Positions 52,499-62,516 of a stretch of DNA of 64,000 bases are shown piece by piece. The position numbers and the translations under genes are program-made. The first letter of the stretch is position 1; every line of letters begins with the position of its first letter. Location of the stretch: the NCBI GenBank assembly GCA_963786945.1, contig CAWBAO010000006.1, forward strand, positions 310,001 to 374,000. Reading direction: 5' to 3'. The DNA is from JADKCZ01 sp963786945. Its GTDB lineage: Bacteria > Myxococcota > Myxococcia > Myxococcales > Anaeromyxobacteraceae. Under the pieces are notes generated by a model. That model had not been told where the DNA came from. It did no database searches and saw only the letters and a program-made list of their open reading frames with translations.

Positions 52499-53812
52499 TC
52501 ACCAGTCGAAGAAGTAGGCGAGGCCGAGCCCGACCCCGTAGTCGAAGGTCTGGGCCTCGGCGGCGCTGGTGAGCGACGCCTGGTACCAGGCCGAGATGGA
52601 GAGCGACTTCTGCCGGTCCACGAAGAGGCCGGCCGTCCCCTTCATGAGCGGCAGGAAGGTGTCGCTGGCGAAGTCCCAGCCGAGCCTGGTGTCGAGGGCC
52701 AGGAAGGACCTGCCTGGCAGGGCGAACACCAGGATGGGCTCGAACACCAGCAGGTTGACCTCGGGAGAGCCGGTGGCCGACTCCAGCGAGCGCGTCCAGA
52801 CCACCTGCGTGGTGAGCGACACCCCCCGGCCCAGGCCCACCGCGACGGCGTAGGCCGGGGCCAGGGCCCAGGGGCCACCGACGGCCCCGCTGAACGCCGT
52901 CTGCCACTGCACGCCGAGCGCGAGGTACTGGCGCACCTGCGTGCCGGGGAGGAAGTTCCAGGCCAGGGAGGTGTTTACCGCCCCCAGCCCGGACTGGGTG
53001 GGGGCGGCCGTGGTGTAGGGGTAGAAGGTCGAGACCGGGACCTTGACCTGGAAGGAGAACTCGCGCCGGTCCCCGAACACGAACTGCGGGTTGAAGAGGA
53101 GCCGGCTGGCGTTGGCCTGCTGCTTGAACCCCTCGTAGCTGTCGTACTGGAGGAGGATCTGGCTGCGGGAGAAGGCGACGGAGTCGATCCCCTGCAGGAT
53201 CTGGAGGGCCTCGCGGACCCGGTCCTGGCTGCTCATCTCCTCGGCGACTCCGACCAGCGTCCCGGCGTCCATCGCCTCGCGGAGGCCGGTCGCGCTGCAG
53301 CCGCTCGAGAGGCTCGCCTCGTTGGCCTTGAGGCACTCCAGGAGCGGCCCGGTCTGCGGCGGCACGTCCCGGCAGAGCCGCTCGACATCGGTCGTGCAGG
53401 CCCGCCGGACGGTGGCCACCCGCTCCCGGGCCGCGTTGATCCGGTTCAGCTCGGCCTCGCAGCTGCGGGAGAGCTCGACCAGGTGCTGGGCGAGGCACCC
53501 GAGCACGCGGCCCTTGCCCGGCTCGACGCCCCCGCAGAACTGCTCCACGTCGGGGCGGCAGGCCCGGCCGAACTCCTCGATGAGCTTCCTCGCCCGGAGC
53601 GCGTCCGAGTCGAGCTTCTCGCGGCAGGTGGCGGAGAGCCCGGCCTGGTGCTCGCGGAGGCAGCCCGCGATGCGGGCGCTCGTCGGCTCGACCGCGGGGC
53701 AGAACTGCCTCACGTCGGCGGCGCAGGGATCCTCGGCGGCGGCGCGCGGAGCCGCGGCGACGCCCACCGCCAGGGCCAGGACCATCGACCGCCACGGCGT
53801 TCGGACCGACAT
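52499..53812 (-). CDS. Secreted Cys-repeat (GLG1-like) domain fused to outer-membrane barrel
   Basis: 437 residues. Signal peptide, then three repeats with identical Cys spacing C-x7-C-x12-C-x11-C (Cys30/38/51/63, 85/93/106/118, 139/147/160/172). The consensus CxxDVxxFC...GxxxxCL resembles the cysteine-rich repeat of eukaryotic Golgi protein GLG1. From about 215 on the chain is a beta-barrel-like region (FNPQFVFGDRREFSFQVKVP, LALGVQWQTAF, final YFFDW). The fusion suggests a disulfide-bonded periplasmic or surface module attached to a barrel. Function unknown. Confidence 0.78.
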   Translation of the reverse strand: MSVRTPWRSMVLALAVGVAAAPRAAAEDPCAADVRQFCPAVEPTSARIAGCLREHQAGLSATCREKLDSDALRARKLIEEFGRACRPDVEQFCGGVEPGKGRVLGCLAQHLVELSRSCEAELNRINAARERVATVRRACTTDVERLCRDVPPQTGPLLECLKANEASLSSGCSATGLREAMDAGTLVGVAEEMSSQDRVREALQILQGIDSVAFSRSQILLQYDSYEGFKQQANASRLLFNPQFVFGDRREFSFQVKVPVSTFYPYTTAAPTQSGLGAVNTSLAWNFLPGTQVRQYLALGVQWQTAFSGAVGGPWALAPAYAVAVGLGRGVSLTTQVVWTRSLESATGSPEVNLLVFEPILVFALPGRSFLALDTRLGWDFASDTFLPLMKGTAGLFVDRQKSLSISAWYQASLTSAAEAQTFDYGVGLGLAYFFDW

Positions 53813-53839
53813 GCCACCCCCGGTGTCCCGTCCACGAGT

Positions 53840-54252
53840 TCAACGCATCAGCAAGGTCCACAGCGACGTCAGCCCGATGACCGAGAGCAGCATGGCCAGC
53901 ACGATGCTCAGGGGCCACTGCGTCAGGACGACGGGTGCACCGCGCCGCAGGCGCCGCAGCACGAACCCGTGGGAGATCCCGGCCAGCACGGTGGCCAGGG
54001 TGCCCAGCACGATGAGGGAGACGCCGAAGCGGATGGCGGCCTCGTGCAGGTGGACGGCCTCCGGGGTCGGGGTCTTCTCCCTCAGCGATCGGAAGAACCC
54101 GACCGTGCCGAAGCCGAACGTGGCCATGGTGAGCGTGGTCCGGATCCAGGCCAGGGTGGTGCGGTCGAGCGCGAGCTGGGTCCTGAACTTCGCCAGGCCG
54201 GTCCGGCCAGGACCGGCCTCCGAGGTCGCCGCGCTTGTCGTTGCTGATCCAT
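53840..54252 (-). CDS. DUF202 (YidH-type) membrane protein, 5' end disturbed
   Basis: The DUF202 core is clear: FRTQLALDRTTLAWIRTTL leads into the first of three helices (MATFGFGTVGFF, FGVSLIVLGTLATVLAGI, WPLSIVLAMLLSVIGLTSLW), ending LLMR. An ATG at 54127 would cut off the signature, and no canonical start lies in frame upstream; an ATG in another frame at 54252 joins the core if one base is added a few codons later. I therefore annotate from 54252 with a probable one-base deletion. Family function unknown. Confidence 0.65.
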
Positions 54253-54298
54253 GGCTGGTCCGTATGCGCGCTCGGTGGGTCGCGGAGACTCGGGGCGG

Positions 54299-56782
54299 CT
54301 ACTTCGCCTCCTCGATCTTCCTGGCGGCCTCGCCGTTGGCCTTGCCGGCCGCGGCCTTCTCTGCGGCTCCCATGGCGCCGACCTCGACCACCACCTGCCT
54401 GATGGTGCCGGTGAACTTCGTGTCCCTGGGCTGGTAGTCCTCGATCACCGGGGTGCCCTCGTCCAGGCCGACGTCGGCGGCGTCGTCGAGCGAGAACAGC
54501 ATGGGCTGCGTGCGCTCCAGCCGCCCCGTCCCCGCCTTCCTGCCGTTCACGTACAGCGTCACCAGGCCGCCCCTGGCGAGCCCGCCGCCGTCGTAGGCGA
54601 AGTCCATCTTCACGGTGGCCTTGCCGGGCGGGAGCGCCTGCGAGGAGGTGATGGAGGTCCGCTTCAGGCCGAGGAAGTTGTACGAGTAGACCGGCCGGCC
54701 GCCCTTCAGGTGGAGGCTCCAGCCGCCGAACCGGCCGCCCTGCGCGAGAATGACGCCGTTGGCGCCGCCCTTCGGGATCTCCAGGTCGGCGGTGATGGTG
54801 ACCGAGCGGTTCTTCACGTTGATGAAGGCGTTCTCCGACATCCCGGTCATGCCGGCGTGCAGCGTGAGCGAGGTGCGGTCACCCATGAGATCCGGCCGCC
54901 CGGCGATCCTGGGGTTGAGCCGCTCGATGGACCGGTCGTCGATGGGGAGGACCTTGTACTTGACCGCCTCCTTCATGAAGAGGTCCTGCAGCTCCTTCAG
55001 CTTGGTAGGGTTCTGCGCCGCCAGATCGTTGGCGAGGCTGAAGTCGGTGCGGGTGTCGTAGAGCTCCCACCGGTCGTCGAGGAGCGCGGCGCGGGGCTTC
55101 GACTCCCAGGGTGCCTTGTGGATGGTGCCGGCGAACCAGCCGTCGGCGTAGATGGCCCGGTTGCCGATCATCTCGAAGTACTGGACCTTGTGGCGGCTCT
55201 CCGCCTTCGGATCGTCGAAGGTGTAGGCCATGCTGACGCCCTCGATGGGCGTCTGGACCGTGCCGTTGACGCTCTTCGGCTCGGGGAGGCCCGTCGCCTC
55301 GAGGATGGTCGGCGCCACGTCGATGACGTGGTGGAACTGCGAGCGCACCTCGCCCTTGGCCTTGATGCGCCTGGGCCAGTGGACCACCATGCCGTTGCGC
55401 GTGCCGCCGAAGCTGGAGGCCACCTGCTTGGTCCAGGTGAAGGGCGTGTCGCCGGCGACCGCCCAGCCGGCCGCCATGTGCGGGTAGGACATCGGGCCGC
55501 CCAGCTCGTCGAAGTGCTTCAGGACGTCCTGGACCGACTCCTCGACCCCGTTGAAGTAGGTCATCTCGTTGAAGAGCCCGTTCATGCCGCCCTCGGCGCT
55601 CGTCCCGTTGTCCCCCACGATGTAGAAGACCAGCGTGTTGTCGAACTGGCCGGTCCCCTTGAGGGCGTCGATGAGCCGGCCGATCTCGGTGTCGGCGTAC
55701 TCGCCGAAGGCGGCGAAGATCTCCATCTGGCGGGCGAAGAGCTTCTTCTCGTCGGCCGAGAGCGTGGCCCAGTCCTTGATGGCCTCGGGCTTCGGCGCCA
55801 GCTTCGTGCCCGGAGGCACCACGCCCAGCTTGATCTGCCGGGCCAGCGTCTCCTCCCGGAAGACGTCCCAGCCCTGGTCGAACTTCCCCCGGTACTTCGC
55901 GATCCACTCCTTCGGGACGTGGTGCGGCGCGTGGGTGGCGCCGGGCGCGAAGTACATGAAGAAGGGGCGGTCCGGGGTCAGCGACTTCTGGTACTGCACC
56001 CAGGCGATGGCGTGGTCGGTCATGTCGGCCATGAAGTGGTACTTGGGGTCCCTGGGGACCTCGACCGGCGTCTGGTTGTGGTAGACGAGCGGCGCCCACT
56101 GGTTGGTCTCGCCACCCATGAACCCGTAGAACTCGTCGAAGCCGGACCGGTTGGGCCAGCGCGTGGTCGGGCCCGAGGGGCTGACCTCCCAGGCCGCGGT
56201 CTCGTGGTTCTTCCCGAAGAAGCTGGTGCTGTAGCCGTTGAGCCGCAGCATCTCGGCCAGCGGCGCCACGCTGTCGGGACGCACCCCGGTGTTGCCGGGG
56301 AAGGCGGTGGCCGTCTCGGCGATCGCGCCCATGTTGTTGGTGTGGTGGTTGCGGCCGCTCAGCAGGGCGGTGCGCGTCGGTGAGCAGAGGGCGGTGGTGT
56401 GGAACTGGTTGTAGCGCAGCCCCTCGCTGGCCAGCGAGTCCACCGTCGGCATGTGGATGGGGCCGCCGAAGGCGCTCGACATGCCGAAGCCCATGTCGTC
56501 GATGAGGATGATGACCACGTTGGGGGCGCCGTCGGGCGCCTTCACCTCGAAGCGCGGCGGCGGCGTGGCCTTGCGCGCGTCGAGCTCGGTGATGGGCGGG
56601 TAGGTCGGCTCCGGGATGGGCAGCACGGTCCGATCCAGCTTCCCCGCCGGGGCCGGGGTCGCCGGCGCCGCCGCAGCCGTGGGTGCGGCCGCCTTCGGGG
56701 CGGGCTTGCCCTGGCATCCCATCGCGCCCACCAGTGCCACGGCCAGGAGCCCCTGCGCCCGGCTGGTTCCATCTCGCCTCAT
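54299..56782 (-). CDS. Arylsulfatase (type I, formylglycine), lipoprotein
   Basis: 827 residues. ATG 56782 (GGGGGAA upstream) starts a signal with lipobox ALVGAMGC (Cys23). The sulfatase domain has metal-binding ILIDDMGFG near 95 and the signature CSPTRTALLSG with Cys133, to be converted to formylglycine; His/Lys/Asp site residues lie in GKNHETAAW and VGDNGTSAEGG. A C-terminal beta-sandwich of about 150 residues (ENAFINVKNRSVTITADLEIP onward, key segment only) resembles large bacterial arylsulfatases. It hydrolyses organic sulfate esters in the periplasm. No formylglycine-generating enzyme gene lies in the window. Confidence 0.9.
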   Translation of the reverse strand: MRRDGTSRAQGLLAVALVGAMGCQGKPAPKAAAPTAAAAPATPAPAGKLDRTVLPIPEPTYPPITELDARKATPPPRFEVKAPDGAPNVVIILIDDMGFGMSSAFGGPIHMPTVDSLASEGLRYNQFHTTALCSPTRTALLSGRNHHTNNMGAIAETATAFPGNTGVRPDSVAPLAEMLRLNGYSTSFFGKNHETAAWEVSPSGPTTRWPNRSGFDEFYGFMGGETNQWAPLVYHNQTPVEVPRDPKYHFMADMTDHAIAWVQYQKSLTPDRPFFMYFAPGATHAPHHVPKEWIAKYRGKFDQGWDVFREETLARQIKLGVVPPGTKLAPKPEAIKDWATLSADEKKLFARQMEIFAAFGEYADTEIGRLIDALKGTGQFDNTLVFYIVGDNGTSAEGGMNGLFNEMTYFNGVEESVQDVLKHFDELGGPMSYPHMAAGWAVAGDTPFTWTKQVASSFGGTRNGMVVHWPRRIKAKGEVRSQFHHVIDVAPTILEATGLPEPKSVNGTVQTPIEGVSMAYTFDDPKAESRHKVQYFEMIGNRAIYADGWFAGTIHKAPWESKPRAALLDDRWELYDTRTDFSLANDLAAQNPTKLKELQDLFMKEAVKYKVLPIDDRSIERLNPRIAGRPDLMGDRTSLTLHAGMTGMSENAFINVKNRSVTITADLEIPKGGANGVILAQGGRFGGWSLHLKGGRPVYSYNFLGLKRTSITSSQALPPGKATVKMDFAYDGGGLARGGLVTLYVNGRKAGTGRLERTQPMLFSLDDAADVGLDEGTPVIEDYQPRDTKFTGTIRQVVVEVGAMGAAEKAAAGKANGEAARKIEEAK

Positions 56783-56838
56783 GTCGCTTCCCCCCGGTGG
56801 TCGGGCCCCGCGTCCCCTGGGACCGGGGCCCGGTGGCG

Positions 56839-57817
56839 CTACTCGCTCTTCAGGCGGTGCATGCCCTCGATGACCGGGTGCCAGCCGTACACCAGCGAGA
56901 CCATGAGGCCGTCCATCCGGAGCGCATCGGGGGCGCTGTCGTTGATGGTCGACTTGTAGCCGACGGTCAGGTTCAGGTTGTCGTTGATCCCGTACCCGAC
57001 GGTGAAGCCGACGCCGAGGTTGTTGAGCTTCTCGCCCTTGACGCCGTCGACGGTCGCCTGGCCGCCGACGTACCAGACCCCGTCGAGCGCCACCCAGAGG
57101 TGCTCGGTGAGGTCGCGGGTCAGGTGCGCGTCGACCTGGAACATCGGGTCGGTCTTCAGCGTCTTCCCACGGAAGTCGTCGTTGTTGCCGAAGAACCAGA
57201 CGGCGGGCAGGAGCTCCAGGGTGGTGCGGCGGCCCGGCACCCAGGCGCCGAGCTGCCAGACCACCGGCAGCCCCACCCGCCCGTACCACCGGTTCTGGCC
57301 GATGTTGAGGGCCTGGCTGGAGTCGTACTCGCCGATCGGCAGCGCCAGGTCGGCGAGCAGGTCGAGGGAGAAGCCCGGCTCGTAGCGGAGGACGTCGGGG
57401 ATGCCCTTCTGCGCCCGCGGGCCGAGGACGTTGACGTCGAACTCGAGCATCGGGTCGCCGAACCCCCGGGTCGACTCGGTGACCGTGCCCAGGGGCGCCG
57501 AGACCGTGCCCGAGATCCGCCCGCTGGGCACGAGGATGGCCGCCATGGCCGAGCGATCGAGGAGCGGGAAGACCTTGGCGTACCCCGCCAGGACCAGCGT
57601 GGCGTCGATCTCGGCCCCGGCCAGCAGGGTGTTGCGCGGGGTCGAACGGGTTGGTGTTGCCGCTCAGCGAGTTGAAGATGAGGGGCACCGCGTTGGCGCC
57701 CGCCAGCGTCTTCCAGTAGAAGCGCGCCGGCACCTGGGCCTGCGCCAGGCGCGGGAGGAGCGCGCCCACCACCAGCAGCGCGGCGAAGACCAGCCGGAAC
57801 GACTTGATCGGGCGCAT
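56839..57817 (-). CDS. Outer-membrane transporter/porin-like protein, frameshifted
   Basis: Start ATG 57817 gives a signal peptide (ALLVVGALLPRLAQAQ) and mature YWKTLAGANAVPLIFNSLSG. The frame breaks at about 57638-57641 and continues as NTLLAGAEIDATLVLAGYAK and the rest to residue 325 or so. One C too many on the coding strand explains it. The family resembles the MetA-pathway phenol-degradation/transporter-like barrels seen beside sulfatases (GFGDPMLEFDVNVLG, GLPVVWQLG, LTVGYKSTIND). Probable uptake of the sulfatase substrate. Lies between the two sulfatase genes. Confidence 0.8.
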
Positions 57818-57879
57818 CGGACCCCCGTCACCGTCAATGGAACTCCCTGCTTCCTCGTTGGCCCTGGACATGGCGGCGC

Positions 57880-59714
57880 TCACGGCTTGGGATCCGCCAT
57901 CATGTCGGCGGGCGGGACGAACTGCCGCTTGTAGATGAGCGGCGGGTAGCCCGGGTCGACCGGGACGCGCTTGGGGAGCTGGTCCTCGAGCGTCTCGAAC
58001 ATCGAGCGGCTCGGCAGGATCACGTTGTTGGCCCGGACGTACTCATCCCAGAGCGCCAGCATCGCCTTCACCTTGTCGGGCCGCTCCGCGGCGAGATCCT
58101 TCTGCTCGCCGGGATCGGCCACCACGTTGAAGAGCTCCCACTCCCCCTTGCCGAACGGGCGCCACTGCCAGCGGAGCTTCCAGTCCCCCTGGCGGACGGC
58201 GCGGTTGCCGAAGATCTCCCAGGCGAGGACGTCCTGGTCGGTCCGCGCCGAGTCGGCCTGGCCCGACAGCACCGGGCCCCAGGACTTGCCGGCGAGGGGG
58301 GCAGCTCGCGCCCGCCGCGGGTCTTCGGGTAGGTGGCCCCGGCGACCTCCAGCAGCGTGGGCATAAGGTCGGCCACGTGCATGACGCCGTTGTTGATGCT
58401 CCCCTTGGCCCGCTTGACGGCCGGGCCGCTCACGATGAGCGCGTTGCGGATGCCGCCCTCGGCGGTCCAGCCCTTGTACTGGCTGAAGGGCGTCATCGAC
58501 ACCTGCGCCCACATCGGGCCGTAGCCGACGTAGGAGCCCGGGTCGCCCCAGGCGTTGGGGTTGGTCTGGGACCAGTTGGCCGCCGCGAAGAGGTAGTCCC
58601 GGGTGCCCGGCTTGCCCGCGATCATGGCGAAGAGGTCGGTCCCCTCGGCGCCGTTGTCGCCGAACACCACGAAGATGGTGTTCTCGTACTCGCCGATCTG
58701 CTTGAGGTGGTCGATGAGCCTCCCGGCGTGGAAGTCGAGGTTCTCCATCATCCCGGCGTAGAGCTCCATCTTCTTGCCGAGGATGGCCCGGGCCGCGGGG
58801 GCCAGCACCACCGGGTCGGGCAGGAACCACATCCGGTCGGCCAGCTTGGTGCCCGCCGGGACGATGCCGAGCTCGACCTGCCGCTGCAGCCGCGACTGCC
58901 TCACCGCGTCCCAGCCCTGGTCGTACTCGCCGACGTGTCGGCTCCGCCACTCGCGAGGGAGGTGGAAGGGGTCGTGCGGCGCCTGGTGGGCCACGTAGGC
59001 GAAGAAGGGCTTGCCGTCGCGGCGGTTGGCGTCGATGAAGCCGATCAGCTTGTCGGTGTAGGTCTTGGTCGCGTAGTAGTCCTTGGGGAGCCGGGTCAGG
59101 TAGCGCCCGTCCTCGGTGAAGACCATCTTCGGCGCCGCCGCGGTGAAGCCGGTGATGTCCCAGTAGCTCGCCGCCCCGTCGAGCAGGGAGAAGTCGCGCT
59201 CGAAGCCGCGCGCGGCCGGGATCTGGTTGGGCGCCTTGCCGAGGTGCCACTTGCCGACCATGTAGGTGTGGTAGCCGGACTCCTTGAGCAGCTGCGGCAG
59301 CGTGACCACCCGGTCGTTGAGGTGCCCCTCGTAGCCGTCCACGCCCCACTGGTTGGGCGCCGCCCACTCGTCCATGTTCCCGAGGCCGTTCAGGTGGGTG
59401 TCGACGCCGCTCAGCAGCACCGAGCGCGTGGGCGAGCAGGTGGCGTGCGTGTAGAACTGCGTGAAGCGCACGCCGTCCTTCCCCAGCGCGTCGAGGTTCG
59501 GCGTCTTGATCTCGCCGCCGAACGCGCCCAGGTCGGAGAACCCCATGTCGTCGGCGACGAAGAGGACGATGTTCGGCCGCCGCGGCGCATCCGCGGCGGA
59601 GGCGAGGATCGGTGCGGCCAGCGCCGCGACCACGCCGGCCATCCCGATGAGGCCCAGGGTCCTCGTGGCCCGGCCAGGCCGGCCGGCCCTCGCGCGCTCC
59701 AGTGCGATCTCCAT
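57880..59714 (-). CDS. Second arylsulfatase, frameshifted
   Basis: About 610 residues when joined. Signal peptide near 20-42, metal site FVADDMGFSDLG near 55, signature CSPTRSVLLSG (Cys93), GKWHLGKAP near 152 and FGDNGAEGTD near 348. The frame breaks at the G run 58296-58301 (six where seven are needed) and goes on as LAGKSWGPVLSGQ up to MMADPKP, with the usual C-terminal DWKLRWQW segment. It lacks the added beta-sandwich of the first sulfatase. Same operon and strand as the porin-like gene. Confidence 0.85.
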
Positions 59715-59807
59715 GTGCAGCTCCCTCCCGATGCGTCGATGAAGTCTACCGGCGGCCAGGCCATGGCCGCCACGTGCCCTCGAGCCACGGCTCCGGCCGC
59801 CCGGGCG

Positions 59808-60174
59808 CTAGCTCGGCGGAGGTACCACCTGATAGTACGCCTGGCCCTTGTCGCTGACCTGCTGCTTCAGCCAGCTGGGCCCGCACTGGAAGAGGGGCTC
59901 GCCCTTGACCGAGACCTTCAGGCAGCCCGACGGCAGCACCCACATGGTGGTGTCGATGGGCAGGGGGGTGGTCACCGGCGGCGGCGGCGGGGCGTTCGGC
60001 GGCGGCGGCGGGGTCGGCGGCGGCGGCCTGGTCACCACCGCCACGACCACGGCCACCGTCACGGCGGTGGCGACGGGGTGGAACCCGCGACGGACGACGA
60101 CGACCGCCTCGGCGGAGCCGGGGACGGCCAGGGTGACGAGAAGACCTGGCGGCGACGAGCGTGTTGGTTCGCAT
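59808..60174 (-). CDS. Small secreted Pro-rich protein, frameshifted
   Basis: MRTNTLVAA (ATG 60174) joins GLLVTLAVPGSAEAVVVVRRGFH if one base near 60145-60148 is removed, giving a clean signal peptide. Then come a Val-rich helix, a PPPPTPPPPP stretch and a C-terminal domain of 45 residues (CLKVSVKGEPLFQCGPSWL, GQAYYQVVPPP) of a type often seen in small bacterial envelope proteins. Two Cys may form a disulfide. Function unknown. Confidence 0.6.
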
Positions 60175-60185
60175 GGCTGGCTCCT

Positions 60186-60979
60186 CTACCGGTAGGCGGT
60201 GGCGGCTTCGCGGAAGTCGACCTGGGTGGCGCCCGCGGCCTGGGCAGGGCGAAGGTGGAACCGGGCAGCTTCTGGTCGAGCTTCCAGTCGGAGAACTCGA
60301 CCAGGAAGTGGGGCTGGAGCGGGTGATCGAGGTAGGTCACGACCGAGCGCGCCGGCAGCGCCGTGCCGGGATCGATCCAGTACTCCAACCGGAGCGAGGC
60401 GCTCGACAGCACCACGTGGTCCACCTTCTTCCCCCGGATGGTGGCTGGCCCGGCCCGCACCGCGTCGGTGAGCCCCGCGGTGATGGCGGCGTAGGGGTCG
60501 GCCACCAGCAGCTCGTCGAAGGGCAGGTCCAGGTCCCCCTTCTCCCCCGCTGCGACCAGCATGGCATCGAGGGTGGCGGGGGCGTCGGTGGTGGCCCACA
60601 TCTTCTTCCCAGGGACGAGGATGGTCATCGCCTTCCCGTCATAGGCGAAGCGGAACTCCGGCAGGTCACCGATCCGCCGCGCCGCCAGGCCGTCGGGGCG
60701 CCGCACCGTCGTCTCGAAGTCGCTGTAGAAGGTGGCCAGCAGCCCCCCGGCCACGGCCCCCTCCAGGGAGGTCCGCCCCTTGGCCGTGAAGGTCCGGGCC
60801 GCCTTGAGGCGGTCGCTCATCCGCTTCACGATGGCCAGGGCCTCCGGGTCCTTCGCCGCCGCCACGGCGGCGGGCGCTGCCGGGGGGCCGGACGTGGGTG
60901 GCGGCGCGGGGACCTGGGCGCGGGCTGCCGTTCCAACAAGCAGGGATGCGAGGAGCGCGAGAGGCGTGGTGGTCGTCAC
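60186..60979 (-). CDS. DUF2092 periplasmic lipid-carrier-like protein, frameshifted
   Basis: Signal peptide (ALLASLLVGTAARAQ), then a LolA/LppX-like fold as in DUF2092: AIVKRMSDRLKAARTFTAKG, FAYDGKAMTILVPGKKMWATTDAP (key residues), VDHVVLSSASLRLEYWID. The frame breaks at the GGG run 60242-60244; with one more base the end reads ALPQAAGATQVDFREAATAYR, the expected family C-terminus. About 264 residues. Probably binds a lipid or hydrophobic molecule in the periplasm. Confidence 0.75.
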
Positions 60980-61124
60980 GGCGGAGTCCTCCAGTCGAAC
61001 CGGTGCACGGTTGGGAGCGATGAAGATCGGGCACAGGCGACCGACCCCCGAGGTGCAGTTGGTCGCAAGCTGGAATTAGTCTAGGCACCGACCCCATGGC
61101 CCAGCTATCGATTATCCGCAAGAC

Positions 61125-62224
61125 GTGAGACCGCGACCACAGCGCACCGTCGCCAGGCGACGTCCGTCCTCCCCTGGCGTCGAGGTGACCAGGATCACCG
61201 ACCCCACGGCCCCCGGTGGAAGCCTGGAGACCCTCGACCAGGACCTGCTCCAGCTGGAGAGGCGACCCCTCCGGGCGAGGAGGCTGGCGGTTCGCCTGGA
61301 GGACTGCCTGGTCATCTACCACTCGACCAACCAGCGGGTGCGGGTCCACGCGACGCTGCGGGACGAATTGGTGGCCTTGTCGGCCTTCGGCTCACGAACC
61401 CGGGGGACGCTGAACGGCGTGGCCGTCCGGCCCGGCCAGCTGTTGATGGCGACGGCAGGGGTTGCCGGGCCGACATCATCGCCGAGCCCGGGTACGAGAG
61501 CGTGGCCATCCTGGTCCCGCCCTCCGTCGTGAGGTCGCAGCTGGATGGATGGAGGCGGGAGGCCACGCTCGCGCGGGAGGGGGTCCAGTTCCTCAGCGTG
61601 CCGGCGCCCCGGTCCCGCGACCTGTTCGAGTGGGGCAAGCGCCTCGCCAGGCTCGCCGCGCAGCAACCCGGGCGCTTCGCCCGCGGGAAGGCGGCCCCGG
61701 CGGCGGCGAGGGGCGCGCTCCTGCGCCTGCTGCGCGCCGCCCTCGCCTCGGCCCGGCCCCCCCGGTACGGCCGCGGTGATCGGACGCTCCGGGGCCACGA
61801 CCGCATCGTCAACCTCGCCGAGGAGTACGCGGCGGCGCACCTCGGCGACCACCTCTACGTGGAGGACCTCTGCGTCGCCCTCGGGGTGAGCGAGCGCACG
61901 CTGGAGTACGCCTTCGCCAAGATCGTGCGCATGAGCCCCGTCGCCTACCTGCGCCGGCTGAGGCTGCACCGCGTGCGCCAGGCCCTCCGTTCGGCGACGC
62001 GCGGCTCGACCACGGTCTCGATCGAGGCGCTCAACGGCGGCTTCTCGCACTTCGGCGAGTTCTCCCGCGCCTACAAGGACTGCTTCGGGGAGCTCCCCTC
62101 CGAGACGCTGCGGCGAGCCGCTGAAGGGCCGGGCGGTCGCACCGGAGGCGCCCGGGGAGCTCCAGGGAAGGGGCGCCGGCGGACGGGAGCCGCGAGCCGC
62201 GCGTCCGGATCCGCCCGCCGGTGA
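61125..62224 (+). CDS. AraC-family transcriptional regulator, frameshifted
   Basis: N-terminal part from GTG 61125: a cupin-like ligand-binding region (RLAVRLEDCLVIYHSTNQ, GTLNGVAVRPGQLLMATAG). After a one-base deletion near 61466-61471 it continues as DIIAEPGYESVAILVP, a helical linker and the two-helix AraC DNA-binding domain (LYVEDLCVALGVSERTLEYAF, FSHFGEFSRAYKDCFGELP as key positions). About 366 residues in all. Divergent from the DUF2092 gene, so it may regulate that gene and the sulfatase cluster. Confidence 0.78.
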
Positions 62225-62516
62225 CCGCGCCAGCGTCGGTCCATGGACGAGCTGGTCCACGAGACCGGCCGCCCCTCCTTCCAGGGATCGTGGCTGCAGA
62301 CTCCTTCGATGCACCCCTGGTACCTGTTCTCCAGGTTGTCGGGGACGATGCTGGCCAGCTCCTTGGTTCGGACAAGTTGACATCGGGCGACCCGGCCGGG
62401 ACAGTGGCTGCCGTTGGGCCGAAGGGCCCCAGGGACCGTGCATGGAGGCGAACCAGATCGCGGCCGCGCACGGCGCACGGCGGGCTCAGCGGAGCGGCGC
62501 GGTGAGCCGAGGCGCC
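62225..62516. other. Intergenic region without a recognised gene
   Basis: This stretch separates the regulator from the right-edge gene. Its composition is less G/C-biased by codon position than the genes around it. Short frames exist on both strands (for instance a minus-strand piece around 62290-62400), but none has a ribosome site or a known domain. Promoters for the next gene should lie here. Confidence 0.4.

Noticed and set aside
62225..62516. Remnant of a transposase or integrase
   Set aside because: Short frames on the minus strand looked protein-like at first, but no catalytic motif, inverted repeat or target duplication is visible.
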